From Vitis vinifera (taxonomy: Eukaryota > Streptophyta > Magnoliopsida > Vitales > Vitaceae), in contig NC_081822.1 of NCBI RefSeq assembly GCF_030704535.1, positions 9,045,001 through 9,109,000 of the forward strand: a stretch of 64,000 bases of DNA, read 5' to 3'. Positions within the stretch are counted from its first letter, which is position 1. Every line of letters begins with the position of its first letter. Shown here piece after piece: positions 29,423-42,068 of the stretch. The notes beneath the pieces were generated by a model, which was not told where the DNA came from, did not search any database, and saw only the letters and a list, made by a program, of their open reading frames with translations. Both the position numbers and the translations under genes were made by a program.

Positions 29423-30643
29423 TGTCGGCCCCTTAACCTTTTGACCCAATAAAGAAGGAAAGGGCCTCATGAGAAGGCCTTGCACCCATGGGAGCCTAGA
29501 CGGGGAGAGCAAGGATAGCTTGGAGGTTTGGTGGTTCAAACCCCAAGAGTTGAAATGAGGAGACCATGTGTGGGCCAGACAAGCATCTGGCACGCGCGCG
29601 CACTGCGTGCGCATCAGGTAGGCTTCTCGTGCACACTTAGCGCCTACTAGGCATATGTGGGCTATGGAGTTGGTGTAGATGGAGGCTGAGGTTTATTTTG
29701 AAATATAATTTATAATTATTTAAATATTCCATTATGTCTCCTTAAGCAGGTATGATGTCTTTTCCAAACATCTTGAGAATGATTCGTATTGCTCTTTAAA
29801 GGGGGGGAGGGTAGGTGACTTAAGGAGGCACCATGGCACGACCTTGGGCATGCCTAGGGCACACGGACGACACTCAAGCACGCATACATGGGCTCCATGA
29901 CATGTGTGGCGTGCACCCTGTGGCTGCAACAGCATGGGGCTTGGTGCGGCCTACCTTCTCCCTATGCTGGCACGAGGGCGCCTAAGCCTTGTGCAGTGAG
30001 CCAGTTGGAGAAGCCATGGGTGCAATGCCATGGTTTGATGGAGCACTAGACGTGTAGCTGACTCGAACCCATGATGCCAATGCATGACACCAGGGCGCAA
30101 TGCCCTGTGCTCCAGGAAGAAACAACCATGGGTGCAATTCCATGACTCGTTGTTGTGGAGCCTTGACCTGACAGAGGGAGCTAGACACATGACTAGGCCA
30201 TGAGCACCTTAACATGGCATGGGCTCACACATCAGTGTAGGGAGGACACACTGATGCACCAGTAGGCTCACGCAAGCAGTTATGGCGGTTGTGGCAGTTG
30301 CATAACCACCAGTAGGCTCATTGGTTTTGAATTTCAAATTGTAATTGTAGGGTGGGTCATTTAAAAAGGCCCTTGCCTTTTTGAGACATAGGATGGGATG
30401 TTGTCTTTGAATGCTTAGGAGATTAAGCATTGTACTTTGACTCAGGCAAAGTGTTGAGACACTTTGGAAAGAAAATTTTGTATCTTGTAGAGTTGAATAA
30501 TACAAGTTGGGAAGGGTGTTCCCGTAATTGTGTGGCTTGTTACATTGTTTTTCTAAGGGTTGGAAAGAAAGGTTAGTTAAGGAAGGGTCCTTAGCACTGC
30601 ACACTCAGTGAAAAAAATTGGGCAGATAATCAGGGGTGTGAAA
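29423..30643. mobile_element. Solo LTR-like insertion in unit A
   Basis: Unit B lacks exactly this stretch: its sequence runs from gtgggtggtgtag straight into tggggttggtgtggc. The insert starts TGTCGGCCCCTTAACC and is flanked by the 5-bp direct repeat ggtag (29418-29422 and 30644-30648). The starting TG, the near-complementary GGGG-containing end and a 5-bp duplication fit a solo LTR of about 1.22 kb, although the expected final CA reads AA. No open frame is seen inside. It contains GC-rich patches unlike the flanks. Confidence 0.6.
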
Positions 30644-30897
30644 GGTAGTGTAGTTGGGTTGGTGTGGCATTATTTTGTTGTAGGTGGGGATTGAAATGCT
30701 TGAATTTTGATTCAAGCTCTCTCTCATGTCTTTATTCTTGGAATTTTAGTGCCTGTTTCTTCTACTGTAATGTGTTTATATCATTTGTTAATCTGAGAAT
30801 ACTATTATGTGATTCATGAAAATTTTGGAATGAGGTAGTGCACAATCTATTTTATATCTATGAAGTGTGGATTTCACCATTAGCTAGATACAAGCAA

Positions 30898-31160
30898 TGG
30901 AGAGGAGGGTTGAACTTAAGACCTCCAATCAAACCGAGCTTTGATAACATCTTGAATTACCAATTTTCCAAAAGGTTTAAACATATAGTATTTGGGTTCA
31001 ATGTACATATCAGATGATGGTCATTCTTTTGTAATAGGATGCATATTAGGTCTCATAACCATTATTTCACTAAGAGGGTATCTTAAGTTGACTTTAGGTT
31101 AAATTATTCTTAAATTGTTAACTTAAAAACTTATTACTTATTTTTTATTTTAAATATTAA
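30898..31160. repeat. Dispersed repeat with PBS-like end, also at about 51680-51936
   Basis: Both stretches share acctccaa, then a gctttgata/gctttaata phrase, then tagtatttgggttca and ttcttttgtaataggatgca, and lead into the same AT-rich element end. The phrase resembles the complement of the initiator-tRNA primer-binding site (gctctgatacca) next to an LTR on the reverse strand, so both are probably decayed LTR fragments. Confidence 0.5.
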
Positions 31161-31577
31161 GGTTGTTTGGTAAAGCTAACTTAAAATCTATTCTAAATTA
31201 TCAAATTAACATATTTATATCATTAATTTTGATTAATATTTAAATGTGAATTAATTTTAAATAATAAATTGATTTATTAAATAATTATATTTGAAGTATT
31301 ATAAATATATAAGATAAGTCTAAAAATATTAACTATAAAATATGAGTTAAATGTAAAGTCATGATTATAAAATATACTCCCACCAAACATGAATAAATGA
31401 GGTAAAAAAATATTTTACATTAAAAATAAATTAATTATTTTAACTTAGTACTTAAAGTTATTAAGTTTGACTTTAAATTATGATATTAAATTATTTTACT
31501 AAATATGTTTGATCTACTTAATAATTTAAATTAAATCATTAAGTTATATTAAGTTATTAAGTTGATTAACTAAACAT
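31161..31577. mobile_element. Small AT-rich MITE-like element
   Basis: About 417 bp with similar inverted ends: ggttgtttggtaaagctaac at the left, and gatgtttagttaatcaactt read inward from the right. The same ends appear at 17240 and 20616 around the composite element, and the left end recurs at about 51937. It has no coding capacity. TAA flanks the left end. Class assignment (PIF/Harbinger-like) is uncertain. Confidence 0.45.
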
Positions 31578-31740
31578 CACTACTACAAAAATAATTTATG
31601 GTGTTACTTTTAAAATAATGACACCATATGATTTAAAATCCATAAAGGTGACACATCATATAAAAATTTTCAATTAAGATAGATGATATTAATTTTAAGT
31701 TTATAGTGTTAGTTTTCGAAAAGTGACACCATATAAAATA
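31578..31740 (+). mobile_element. CACTA-type transposon terminus
   Basis: CACTACTACAAAAATA starts at 31578. It is the canonical end of plant CACTA (EnSpm) transposons. Sub-terminal repeats of the gtgacacca / tggtgt type follow at about 31600-31735 (tgacaccat occurs twice, gtgacacatcat once). The matching inverted end was not found before 34180, so the element is truncated or its other end has decayed. Confidence 0.6.
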
Positions 31741-31837
31741 AATTTTTTAAAATACTATAACTTAATGGGCCTACTTTGAGAATAATAATAGTATAAAAAA
31801 AACTCATTGTTTCCACATATTCACAATCCAAAAAATT

Positions 31838-32205
31838 CTCATTCCATAACCCTAACCATAATTTTCTTCTACCTCTTCTCACACCCATAGTTAACACACA
31901 ATTGCTTTTCTCTACTTCGTGGACTCTTAGGTAACCCAAAATCTCTTAGATCTATCATTTTCATTTTTTTTATTAATGTCAAAATCTTTATTAGCATATG
32001 AATTGATTTATATTCATTGAAAATCTCATTCCATAACCCTAACCATAATTTTCTTCTCCCTCTTCTCACACCCGTACTTAACACACAATTGCTCTTCTCT
32101 ACTTCGTGGAATCTAAGGTAAACCAAAATCTCTTAGATCTATCATTTTTTTTTATTAATGTCAAAATCTTTATTAGAATAATTGATTTATATTCATTGAT
32201 TTGGT
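31838..32205 (+). repeat. 187-bp tandem duplication inside the CACTA-like segment
   Basis: The block beginning ctcattccataaccctaacc at 31838 is repeated at 32025, with the copies alignable to about 32205. Small differences (cccatag versus cccgtac) show some age. The region reads like an untranslated leader more than a coding exon. Confidence 0.85.
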
Positions 32206-34180
32206 ATATCTGTAATGTGGATTGTGTAAATAATGTTTTTTTATTAAGTTGTAGGAAAGTAAAAATTAGGTTGAACATTCCACCATATTTTTTGTTTCAT
32301 TGTTAAACCCATAAACCCCAAAATGAATGAAAATAAGATAAATAAATGATTTTTTAATATCTTTCATACTCAAAATGAGGGATAAACATTTTACGGTATG
32401 AAATTTTCTTTTGATCTTACAAGAAATTTCTTTTGATGAGACTTTCTGTTTATTTTCTAGGAATATTATAGTATATTGTAATGAAAATATGTATTGGTGA
32501 TATTTGAAAAATAATTTTTTAGAAAGTTATTCTTAATATTGTCATCTCCCTTATAAGGAAAAATGAAATAGTTTCCATATCATGTTAGAGTTGGTTTGGA
32601 ATGTTGGAATTAACAATGAAAAATTAATTTTCTTTTTTATTTATTAATGTAAATGATTTATTTATTTATTTTTAAATTTAAATAGGAATGAAAGTTTTCA
32701 TAATTATTAAAATGATCAAATCTTATATTTTGATTTTTTTTTATATTCTTTTACATGGTATTATGGTTAATATCTCATCTTGTTCTATTCATATTTTTTC
32801 TGTTGTGATGAAGATATTGGTTGGTCATATTTGAAAAATAATTTTTGAGAAAATTATTTTCAATATTGTCATCTCCCGCAAAAGGATTATAAAAATATGT
32901 TTTATTTTTGCTTTCTTTTCTTATTGTTTTTATATGCATTGACCAAGCTTTGGTGTAATTTGAAATTGATGATAAAATTTTCCTTTCAAGGTTAGGAAAT
33001 TTCTATAAAATCCTTTTATTACAAACTTTTTTCCAATTCCTTCCATAAAACTCTTATTTTTCTTCATTTTTCTTTTTTCTGAAAAAGATGTTTGATAATT
33101 TATTTATCTAAAGAATATTAAAAGTAAAAAATTTAAAATATTGAATATATTTTCCTTTGATGTTTAAAATTTTTAATTTTATTTTTATTTGAACATATTT
33201 TTCATATCCAATTTTTTATTAATTATTTTAATTGAAAAAAAGAAATATCATTTGGAGTTATGACTGAAAAATCAATAATTTTTATGAAAGTTCTTTAATT
33301 CTTTCTCATACTATTTTTTCTCTTAACACTTTTTAATAATGAATTAGGTTTTTTGTCTTATATACACAATTTTCATACTTGTTATAATATCATGTCCTAT
33401 CATATTAGTAGTTGAAAACATTTTTATATTTTGTTACTAAAATTTTATTTTATATAATTGAGATGAAATTTAATGTACATTGTTATTTCACAAAATGAAC
33501 ATTTAAAAATATTGAAATTAAGAAAATCCTTTCAAGAAATAATATATATATAGAATTAAATGTTAAAAATGATTTTTAAAAGCATAATGAATTATAAAAA
33601 TAAATTTAAAAAGTGCAGATTTTAAGTAGAAGATTAGTATTTTCTAAAATTTTAGATTTATATTTTGATTTTATAGTTTTGATTTATTTTTTATTTCATG
33701 GAATTGTTTTTATTTGAGTTCAAATGTGACTACTTTGTTATGAGATTCATTAAAGAAATAATTGTTGATTCTACAGTTATTGCATTAAAGGTTTTACTCA
33801 TTTAATGAATTGTATATAGTTTCATTCTTCCAATTATTGTGGTATTAATGTTATTGTCATTTGATTTCAGTTTGATGATTAAAAAAAAAAAAACATATTC
33901 TTAAGTAGAATTTGATGAAATTAGAGGACAATTGACTATTTTTGTGTTATAACTAATCATGAATCATGTTGCTATATCGTGATCATGCATGGTGAGTCCC
34001 TTAGTTGTTATATGAATTTTCCATTGGTATCGTATAACATTACTTATTTTTTACGAACTATTTTTATATTAAAATGGGAAAAAGAAAAAAAAAACATTAG
34101 TTCTTAAATTTGTTTATTTTTTATAACATTAATTAAATTTTATTTTCACTAAGAACTCTAAAACTCATTAAACTATGAAA
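32206..34180. other. AT-rich DNA, possible interior of the CACTA-like element
   Basis: No transposase or host gene frame is visible. The sequence is poly-A/T-rich with short direct repeats (ttggtgatatttgaaaaataattttt near 32492 and ttggtcatatttgaaaaataattttt near 32820). Confidence 0.4.
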
Positions 34181-35920
34181 TGCAGGCACTAACAGAAAGA
34201 GCTTGAGGCACCAAGAAAGATGGCCTTGAGCAAGAAAAGGATGAGAAAAAGGACACAATGCTTGAGTTGTCTTCCTCTTGTGTTGGAATATTGCATTGTC
34301 CATAATCTATTTATAGGCTAATCGAGCAGCAAGGCAAGTGCTATAGAATGCTGTTACTGATGAGAATTTGAAAATCAAGAAAATTCGGCGAACATGAGAT
34401 GGTCATGGAGTGCATGCATGGTCTTCTTTGACATTGTCCATGGTCCAGATTACATTTCTGTGATCACACTTTCCTATATTTTTTGAAGACACAGAATTTT
34501 CTCGCGTGAAGACTTTATGATTGACGAGTAGGTAATGTGATATGCTGATGAAGTCAGCTTCTAGCACAGAGCCCCATTAATGGGATATTGTTGAATTGGA
34601 GAATGTTTCCACACGCTCAAAATGGGGCGTTGTTTTAGCATCAAGAAATTGTCATCTTCATTGGCTTGTTGGAATAGTGATGTATGACTGATGACTTGTT
34701 AGGATTTATCTGAAAATAAAGTCCAAGCTTGCTGCTTCTTCTAGGGTAGCACACCATATAAAGCTCTCTCTCCCTCTTTCTCTCTCTCTCTTATAAAGAC
34801 AGTGATGATGGTCCAAAGAAGAATTCCCAAGCAGGCAGAGATGCACAACTGCAAGTAATTACACACAGAATGAAGGCGTCTGGCCAGATTTAACATGAGA
34901 AAATCATGATTAATACATGATTCTTCACCAATAATTGAGTTGAATGAGTCTACTATTCAAATCACATTGTTAAAAAAAAAAACAGATAATAAAGATTCAA
35001 ATCACATTATTAATGAGTGGGCCGGTCTCATTTAAGAACACGATTTGACATGCAAAATTAATGGATCCATCCATATACAACATCTACCACAACTCATTTA
35101 AGAACAAATTCTGGTTATTCTAATAATTCACCATTTTTCTTCATGGAATCAGTTTTGAAATAGTCCCAATTTAGTACTATTAAGAGAGAGTATCAAGGAA
35201 AATATTTGGTAGGTGGGCGGTGAATCAAGTTAATTAGATGGTGAAGAAAAACTAATGAGAGATGAACTTAATCAACAAGGTGTACCTCTTTTTTCTGTTG
35301 TTAATCCAACTGTGTTAGACATTGCTGCTACTTATAATTGCCGAACAAAAGGTAATAACTCTTGCTTGAAATCAAATTAATTCCTGATACCTTTATTTTT
35401 TATATGTACACAAAATGGCCTTCATCATAAGTGTTCTGCAAACGAACTGCGTGCTCCTTGAATGTGGAGATATGGCTGCTCCCACGAAGTTTCCATACCA
35501 CATTTTGAAGTATAGCTAGTTCTCGTTCTGATATTAATCCACACTAATGCTGGCAGCTTCCAACACTGGTATAATACCATGTTTTCCATCTTTTTTTTCC
35601 CCCTGTATGTACACATATTATAAAGTCCATAGGCTGCACACTCTTCACTATTTTAAACGTAGAGAACCTTGTTAAATAGTTAATAACCAAAGAAAGATAA
35701 ATTAATGAACATGCAAATGACGTTGATATCTTCTATATATATAATTAGTACTACTAGCAGTCTGCTTTGTCGTGCTGTTGCATCCTCCTATTCTTGTATT
35801 TGTGTACAAGGGACAAATCAAACCATGAGGATTACATGACAACACGGCACCATGGTCATCACAAATGTTGTTCATTTGCTCTTGAAACATATGGTGCGGG
35901 AACCAGGACAAATCGACTAA
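34181..35920. repeat. Orphan upstream block of a lost patatin-like copy
   Basis: This stretch matches the region just upstream of PLP pseudogene C in two parts: 34190-34370 against about 53310-53475, and about 35745-35880 against about 53640-53765. It includes the TATA-like tatttata at 34308-34315 (matching 53423-53430). No patatin exon lies at lower coordinates before the CACTA-like DNA, so the gene body is missing. It marks a fourth, deleted member of the array. Confidence 0.65.
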
Positions 35921-36425
35921 TCATTACATGCACGGCATTATAATATTGGTGATGACATAATATATGCTAAATAGGGTGTAATAAATAAATAAATAAAATT
36001 AGAGAAAAAGTGTACGTAAGGGAAACAAAAAAGAAAAAAAAGAAAAAAAGAAAATTAAAAACATGATGAAGATGACAAGAGGGTAAAAGAGATTTTTCAC
36101 CAAACATTTGATTATTAACTATAGAAATGAGTTTGGTTTACATATTCCTTACAAGTTATTTTACTTTATTATTAATTGAAAACGATGTTGTATTACTTGG
36201 CAAACAAAGATGGTGGTAAGTTTAGAATAATGCAATATATGATTTGCATGCTTTATTCCTTGGTAATATTATGATTTTTTACTACAATATTCTTTAATTG
36301 ACTTGGGCAGTGTCGGGTCCAGAAAGGCTGCATCAGTGCCTAGTGATTCTCATTCAGATGTATATCTGGACCATTAGGGAACCAAGATAATATTTTTGTG
36401 TTTGTGTCGCTGTTGTCCTTTAAAA
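35921..36425. other. Intergenic DNA, no gene seen
   Basis: AT-rich, with short (AAAT)n and purine-rich tracts near 35985-36060. No recognisable coding frame. Confidence 0.4.
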
Positions 36426-36788
36426 TTATTTATCCTTGCATCTAAATTAATAATTTGTTTTCTCATACTTGTAGTTTTTGAAATAAAGTTAATTCAGGTA
36501 GACCAGTTTTTAATCAGACCTCAATGCAACATATCTTCCCATCCTACCCAAGAGAAGCTACTGAAAGCTCCCATGACTGAAGAGAGACAACAAGGATTCT
36601 ATCCTTCTGGATCGACCTAGCACTCTCTTTTAGATTCTATCCATCTATTTGTTCTCATCTTATTTCTGGGAAGTTCTGTGTGGACAACAAGGATTCTATC
36701 CTTCTGGATCGACCTAGCACTCTCTTTTAGATTCTATCCATCTATTTGTTCTCATCTTATTTCTGGGAAGTTCTGTGTTACCCTAATT

Positions 36789-36830
<42 letters not shown>

Positions 36831-37680
36831 TCAACCCATCTCAGTGTCTCTTGAGTTACAAGCTAGCTAGAGACAGACAAAGGAAAAGGTCATTGATAGT
36901 TCTTGTAGATTTGTAAAGGATAAGTATTATTTATCCTTACATCTAAATAATTTGTTTTCTCATGCTTGTAGTTTTTGAGATAAAGTTAATTCAGGTAGAC
37001 CGATTTTTAATCAGGCCTCAATGCAACGTATCTTCCCATCCTACCCAAGAGAAGCTACTGAAAGCTAGCTCCCATGACTGCAGAGAGACAACAAGGATTC
37101 TATCCTTCTGGATCGACCTATAACATAATGTGTTTATGCTGTGTTTAGGTTATATATATATGTAAAAATAACTTTTTTGTTTTATGTTTTGAGTGGTTGT
37201 CATTAGTCTACGTGGAGATATTTAGTCAAGTTAAATATCTTTGCATCTGGTTTGAAATCTAGTGACTGTACAACAAAAACTGCAGAACCGAGAATGCAAA
37301 GTGAAAAAAAGAAAAAGGGTCCTTTGTTTTTTGGTGGACTGTTTTAACTCCTCTGTTCCCAGGTCTGTTCCCAGGTGTTACTCTTCCATTTTTTCTTTGT
37401 TTAGCCATTCTCTGTTTCAGGCTGAAACTACAGCCAACATGACCTAGCACTCTCTTTTAGATTCTATCCATCTATTCGTTCTCATCTTATTTCTGGGAAG
37501 TTCTGTGTTACCCTAATTATCATGTATCTTAAAAATATATCCATCTATATATGTATATACATATATATATATTATATGTTTCAACCCATCTCAGTGTCAC
37601 TTGAGTTACAAGCTAGCTAGAGACAGACAAAGGAAAAGGTCGTGATAGTTCTTGTAGATTTATAAAGGATAAGTATTATT
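36426..37680 (+). repeat. Tandem duplications in the 3' flank of PLP copy B
   Basis: A ~500-bp unit starting attatttatcc at 36425 recurs at 36926. Inside the first unit a ~94-bp block (gacaacaaggattctatcct, about 36587-36680 and 36682-36775) is itself doubled. In the second unit the block is split by about 320 bp (37120-37440) bracketed by the short repeat gaccta, apparently a later insertion. The same sequence is single in unit A (about 24090-24360). An (AT)n run lies at 36791-36828. Confidence 0.75.
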
Positions 37681-38033
37681 TCCAGTCCATTCTAATTAAT
37701 TGCCATTCCCATAATGTAGGTTGATACAAAATTAGAACTTATTCAAGAAAATAATGGAAATAATTCAATCTTGTCAGTAAAATGTTCTGAGAAATAGAGG
37801 TCGCACTAAATCACAATAATTTTGACTTGCACAGTCCTATCAGAACCATAGAAGAAATTAAGTGGAATCTATGGACTTACAATACCTTAATACTAGAAAC
37901 GATTAAATTGGTTATTAAAATATCCCATTTGGGATTTATTTTTACAATAAGAATAGTGAATTAAAAGGCAGACAATCAGAAACGGGACTACAACTTAACT
38001 AGAAATTCATTACAACAGAAGGAATCATTCATA

Positions 38034-40019
38034 TCAGACAACGACCAATCCTTTAGAAGCGGCAGCATGTCCATGTGGTGACCTAGTATCTCTACGTTGC
38101 TTCTCTTGGGAGAGTAGTCTTGTAAAACTGAAAAATTAGAAGGATTTTTTATTATTATATGATTAGTTAATTAACTAAGAAAACTCTAGAATAAAACTCT
38201 AAAAATAGTTAGATACCTTGTGAGAGCCTCCTCATTGGTCTCGTGATTTGAAGGCTCAAAGATACCTGTATCCAGGTTAACCCTTGAGACCCTTTTCTTT
38301 AACAACTCCTCACCAATTTTCACAAGATCATCCAAATTTTCCTTTGTGGCTATGTCGACTGATGATGTTATTCCACTCAATGTATCATCCTGTATTTACC
38401 CTTTGTGTCAGTATCAGTGGTAGACAAGGAACAGAAGAAGCAATTGACTTTCAGATATTTTTAGGACTGAGGAAATTATGAAGAAGAACAAAATTTAAAT
38501 AAGAAATTTGACTTTGTAAGTGACTGTAATTTATGAAACCACAAGCAGCAAAGCTGTACCTGTATCCGAAGATAGCTTTTTTCAGAGTGAAGGGCTTGAA
38601 AAGCCTCTGAAAGGTGTAAGTCGACCATATCTGCGCTTGCTTGGGTAAACACTTGCACTAAGGGGGTGGAACCACCACTGGTCAACCATCCCAACAGACC
38701 CCACTTGGCTGCTTCATCAGCATTGTATTTTTCTTCGGCTTTTGATGACCCAGTTCCCAAGGATATTACTAGAAACCGGCCATAGTCCATTGGCTTTATA
38801 GGAAAGAAATCAGGACTACCCCGGATGATCTCCTTGGTCACTTCCCCAATAGCAACCAAAGTCTGAAACAAGAATCAATAGTTAATTGAATTGTGAAAAG
38901 AAAAATAAAACTGGGAAGTCTAAGATGCAACTTCAAAGTTAATGAGTACCGGATTATTTGCAGCTACACCACCATCAATGAGGTTGAATTCTCTAACTCT
39001 CCCGGCAGGGTCTTTGGTTTCGAAATAATGAGCTGGAAGATAAGTGGGTGCTGCTGAGGTTCCAATACATATATCTGATAGTAAGGCATCTAAACATGGT
39101 CTGCTCTTCACCTAGAGCATGGAAATCAAGCATATAGTATTAATACGAAAGTTATTATAGCTCCCTTCATTCATTACAAGCTCTTAATTTTCATAGTTTG
39201 GATTAGAAGGAAATGAAATTGTGGAAAGAAGATGAACCTGATAAGTCGAAAATATTGTTGGCTGAAGGCGCTTGATGTCAAATGTTGGGATAACAACATT
39301 AGTAAGGGTCTGGTGTAATCGTGTTTCTCCTAGTTTTTCTTTAACAAGGTTGTGCAGATACTTCCCATCATATTTTGGTCCTGATAAGGCTGTAACTACC
39401 TTTGTAACACGAGGAATTGGATCATGACTGCATTTAAAAGAAAGATCATGTTAATAACTACAAAAAATATTGAAGTCTAGTTAATTTTATATACATATAT
39501 ACTAGCATCCTGTCATCTTAATCAAGATTTTCATCATGATATATTTGTTACCTGTGCTGTGGGAAGATCTTAGGGCCGTGCTCAAGGTAGAAGTCCTTGA
39601 TATCTTTGGCAGAAAACAAGGGTCGGCCAGTGTTTTCATTGGGAGTAGTTAGCATGGCAGTCACGAGGCCACCCGTGCTTGTTCCTGCAATCACATCAAA
39701 ATAATCTGAAATTCTCGCGTCTTCACCATCCAGCTTCTGCACCATGGCCAAACAATCTAGTGTTAGTACGTATAAAATATAGCCACTATAGGATATAAGT
39801 TTCAGATTAGGTATATACTAATTTTAAAAGGCAAATGGAAAAGCCATATTTTGTTATTATCATGTAAAACCTTATATTTCCTACCTGAAGCTCAGACTCG
39901 AGGAAGCCAAGGACTGTTCCTGGGATAATCCCTCTTATTCCACCTCCATCGATGCTGAGAATGGTGATTAGGTTTCCATAAGTTGGAGGCTGTAGGGGTG
40001 ATTTTGGTCCTTCTCCCAT
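38034..40019 (-). CDS. PLP2: Patatin-like phospholipase / acyl hydrolase, copy B
   Basis: A 413-residue patatin-like acyl hydrolase, a recent duplicate of the copy at 24758-26785 with the same seven-exon plan: 39885-40019, 39552-39736, 39238-39427, 38950-39111, 38560-38862, 38217-38389 and 38034-38127 (1242 nt). All introns are GT-AG and there is no stop or frameshift. GGGIRG is at 25-30, Ser65 lies in GTSTG and Asp216 in DGG, so the active site is complete. The ATG used as first codon in copy A reads ATC here, so translation must begin 12 codons later at MGEGPKSP. Substitutions relative to copy A include Cys-Pro-Met to Gly-Pro-Lys near the end of exon 2 and Ala to Thr at the start of exon 5. 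Both copies should be functional lipid acyl hydrolases. Confidence 0.95.
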
Positions 40020-40172
40020 TAGGGATGGAGTGATGGAGGTATGAACTTGAGTGATAGAGCAGAGAAAATGAGAGACTTGTTATTTCAAGAGACTTAGAAT
40101 AGAATTGAAGTTTCTGCAGGAGACTTAGAAATGTAGAGAGACTTGGAGTTCTCTTTGATAACTAGACAGGAG

Positions 40173-40180
40173 TATTTATA
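40173..40180 (-). promoter_or_regulatory. TATA box of PLP copy B
   Basis: On the reverse strand the sequence reads tataaata, in the same context as copy A, about 155 bp upstream of the usable ATG at 40019. Confidence 0.65.
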
Positions 40181-42068
40181 GACTCCTTAGCATATATCCC
40201 TCATTTTTCTTGCTCATACTTTTCTAAATGGACCTGGTTCAAGTTGGACCGCGGATTCATCATTCGGGATAAGTTGAAAAGTCCACAAGCAACCAGTATC
40301 TTCTTGTTTTATAGAAGCTAGCCAAATGGTCATAGACATGACTCCTGGCAACTGTAGGTAAGACCAAAGAGAATAGCTGGTAAGAAGGATTAGGTGACTC
40401 AATAAAGGTTGAGATAGGATGAATTTTCCTAACTAATGGAGTTTGTGAACAGGTCATGGAAACACTAAGTCTTATGAAATGATTCTGGTTTCTAGCTATG
40501 TCTGGTGCAAAGAATCATGATGGAGACAAGCCTAAATGTGCATACCAAACAAAAATTTATTATTCAATGTGCACAAATTTGTGTTCGTAAATGGATGCGC
40601 TTGACTGGGGATGGCGATGATTTTGAAAGAACACCAACTAGGGCAACGAAAAGTACTGGCCAACGCGGCACTTGCACCGTGAATGACAAGGAACGGATAA
40701 TTCAATGTCAAGCAGCAAGGTTTTACATAATTTCCCGTTAGACATGATTTTTTTTGACCTATTAACCTCATGCTTTTCATACTTAATATCTGTAAAATTG
40801 TACACACCATCATTGGCTTCTATAGTTTGTAGAAAACTACATGGTTATTCAATATTTTTTATAATTACAGTTCTAAGTCCTGTGAATTTTAGATGATGTG
40901 CAGTGCAAAGACTTGGTTGACTGTTAGTTACTGAGGTTTTCCCACATCTCCCAAATGTTAAAATGATGAAATTATTGCCTAAGAAGCACCTGTTGCAGAA
41001 TCATATTTGGAGGTAAGATAGCAGATTATAGCTAACTAAAAATAGGTTGTATTATATTAAACTACAAATAGTTTTCAGTACTTTTGTCTTTATCAATCTG
41101 TGTTAGGCACTTATTTAGCAAGGTTGGAAGTATGAGGGGTGGCAGCATCCTTAATGGACTTCACTTTATGTCGACCTATCGTGGTCAATTTGTATTTAAT
41201 GATTAACTTCACATCCATGAACGAAAAAATCATGTTTGTTTATCATGGTTAGGCAAAGATGCAATGCATCCGTGAAGTGAAAAAAAGAAAGGACTGGTCA
41301 ACTAAGAAAATCTGTTGGTTGCCCTATTGAATTTGTGAACAATTCACAGGAAGGTTCAAATTTCGGACACAGCATGGCCTATTCACTTTCATCTTGTGCT
41401 TAATCTAGAACAAAAATAATACTACTACAGCCTAATTAGAACAGCTCTAAAGAGTTGGGAATTGATGCTGTAAATACTTTGTTCCTTATGGTCTTTGCAT
41501 GTTAATCTTAGCTGCTGGGCTTAGCTGGGCATTAATATTCAGAAATTCTGATAAGTCTATTGCCTGTATTTCAAATCCCAAATTTGATCCAAGCCATATA
41601 TAACTTAATTGAAAACAGTATAGATTTTATCTTTTCAATCAGTGCCCTTGACCATTCCACCGTTCCAAAGCCATCCCTTTGTTTCTATTTCATGGAAGCT
41701 AGCTATCTATGCTGTAATGCCATCAATCCATTCCTGATTCTTTGTGATGCTTAATTTATAACCTCCGAAGTCCATTTGCTTACATTGATTACTTACATAG
41801 AATTGATATGATCATGGAAATAAATAACGGAAGGATTCTATGCAATTTACTTCAAGATTAATGAACCTACGTCTACTAAAAAGTTTTGTTTTATTATATG
41901 TAGCTTTGATCTCAACTTATATATCTGCTGCAATTCATATATGAGATAGGGTTTTCTTGTCCTCATAGTCTGCACAACTTTCTACCAAAGAAGTTCACAA
42001 TGTGGAGTATGATTTAAAGGCTGGGATGAACTGAGAAAATGAGCGAATGTTGAAAATCTGAAGGTATT
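40181..42068. other. Upstream region of PLP copy B
   Basis: Duplicate of 26912-28500, with scattered substitutions and small indels. No independent gene is recognised. Confidence 0.6.

Larger units (their letters stand above)
24090..30897. repeat. Patatin segmental duplication, unit A
   Basis: This unit, from the phrase atcaggcctcaatgcaac through the whole PLP-A gene and its upstream region, is repeated at about 37010-48497. Similarity runs through exons, introns and at least 4 kb of upstream DNA, and ends near 30897 (attagctagatacaagcaa, matching the end near 48497). Unit A carries its own 1.2-kb LTR-like insert, and unit B carries a Copia element instead, so both inserts postdate the duplication. 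Confidence 0.85.
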
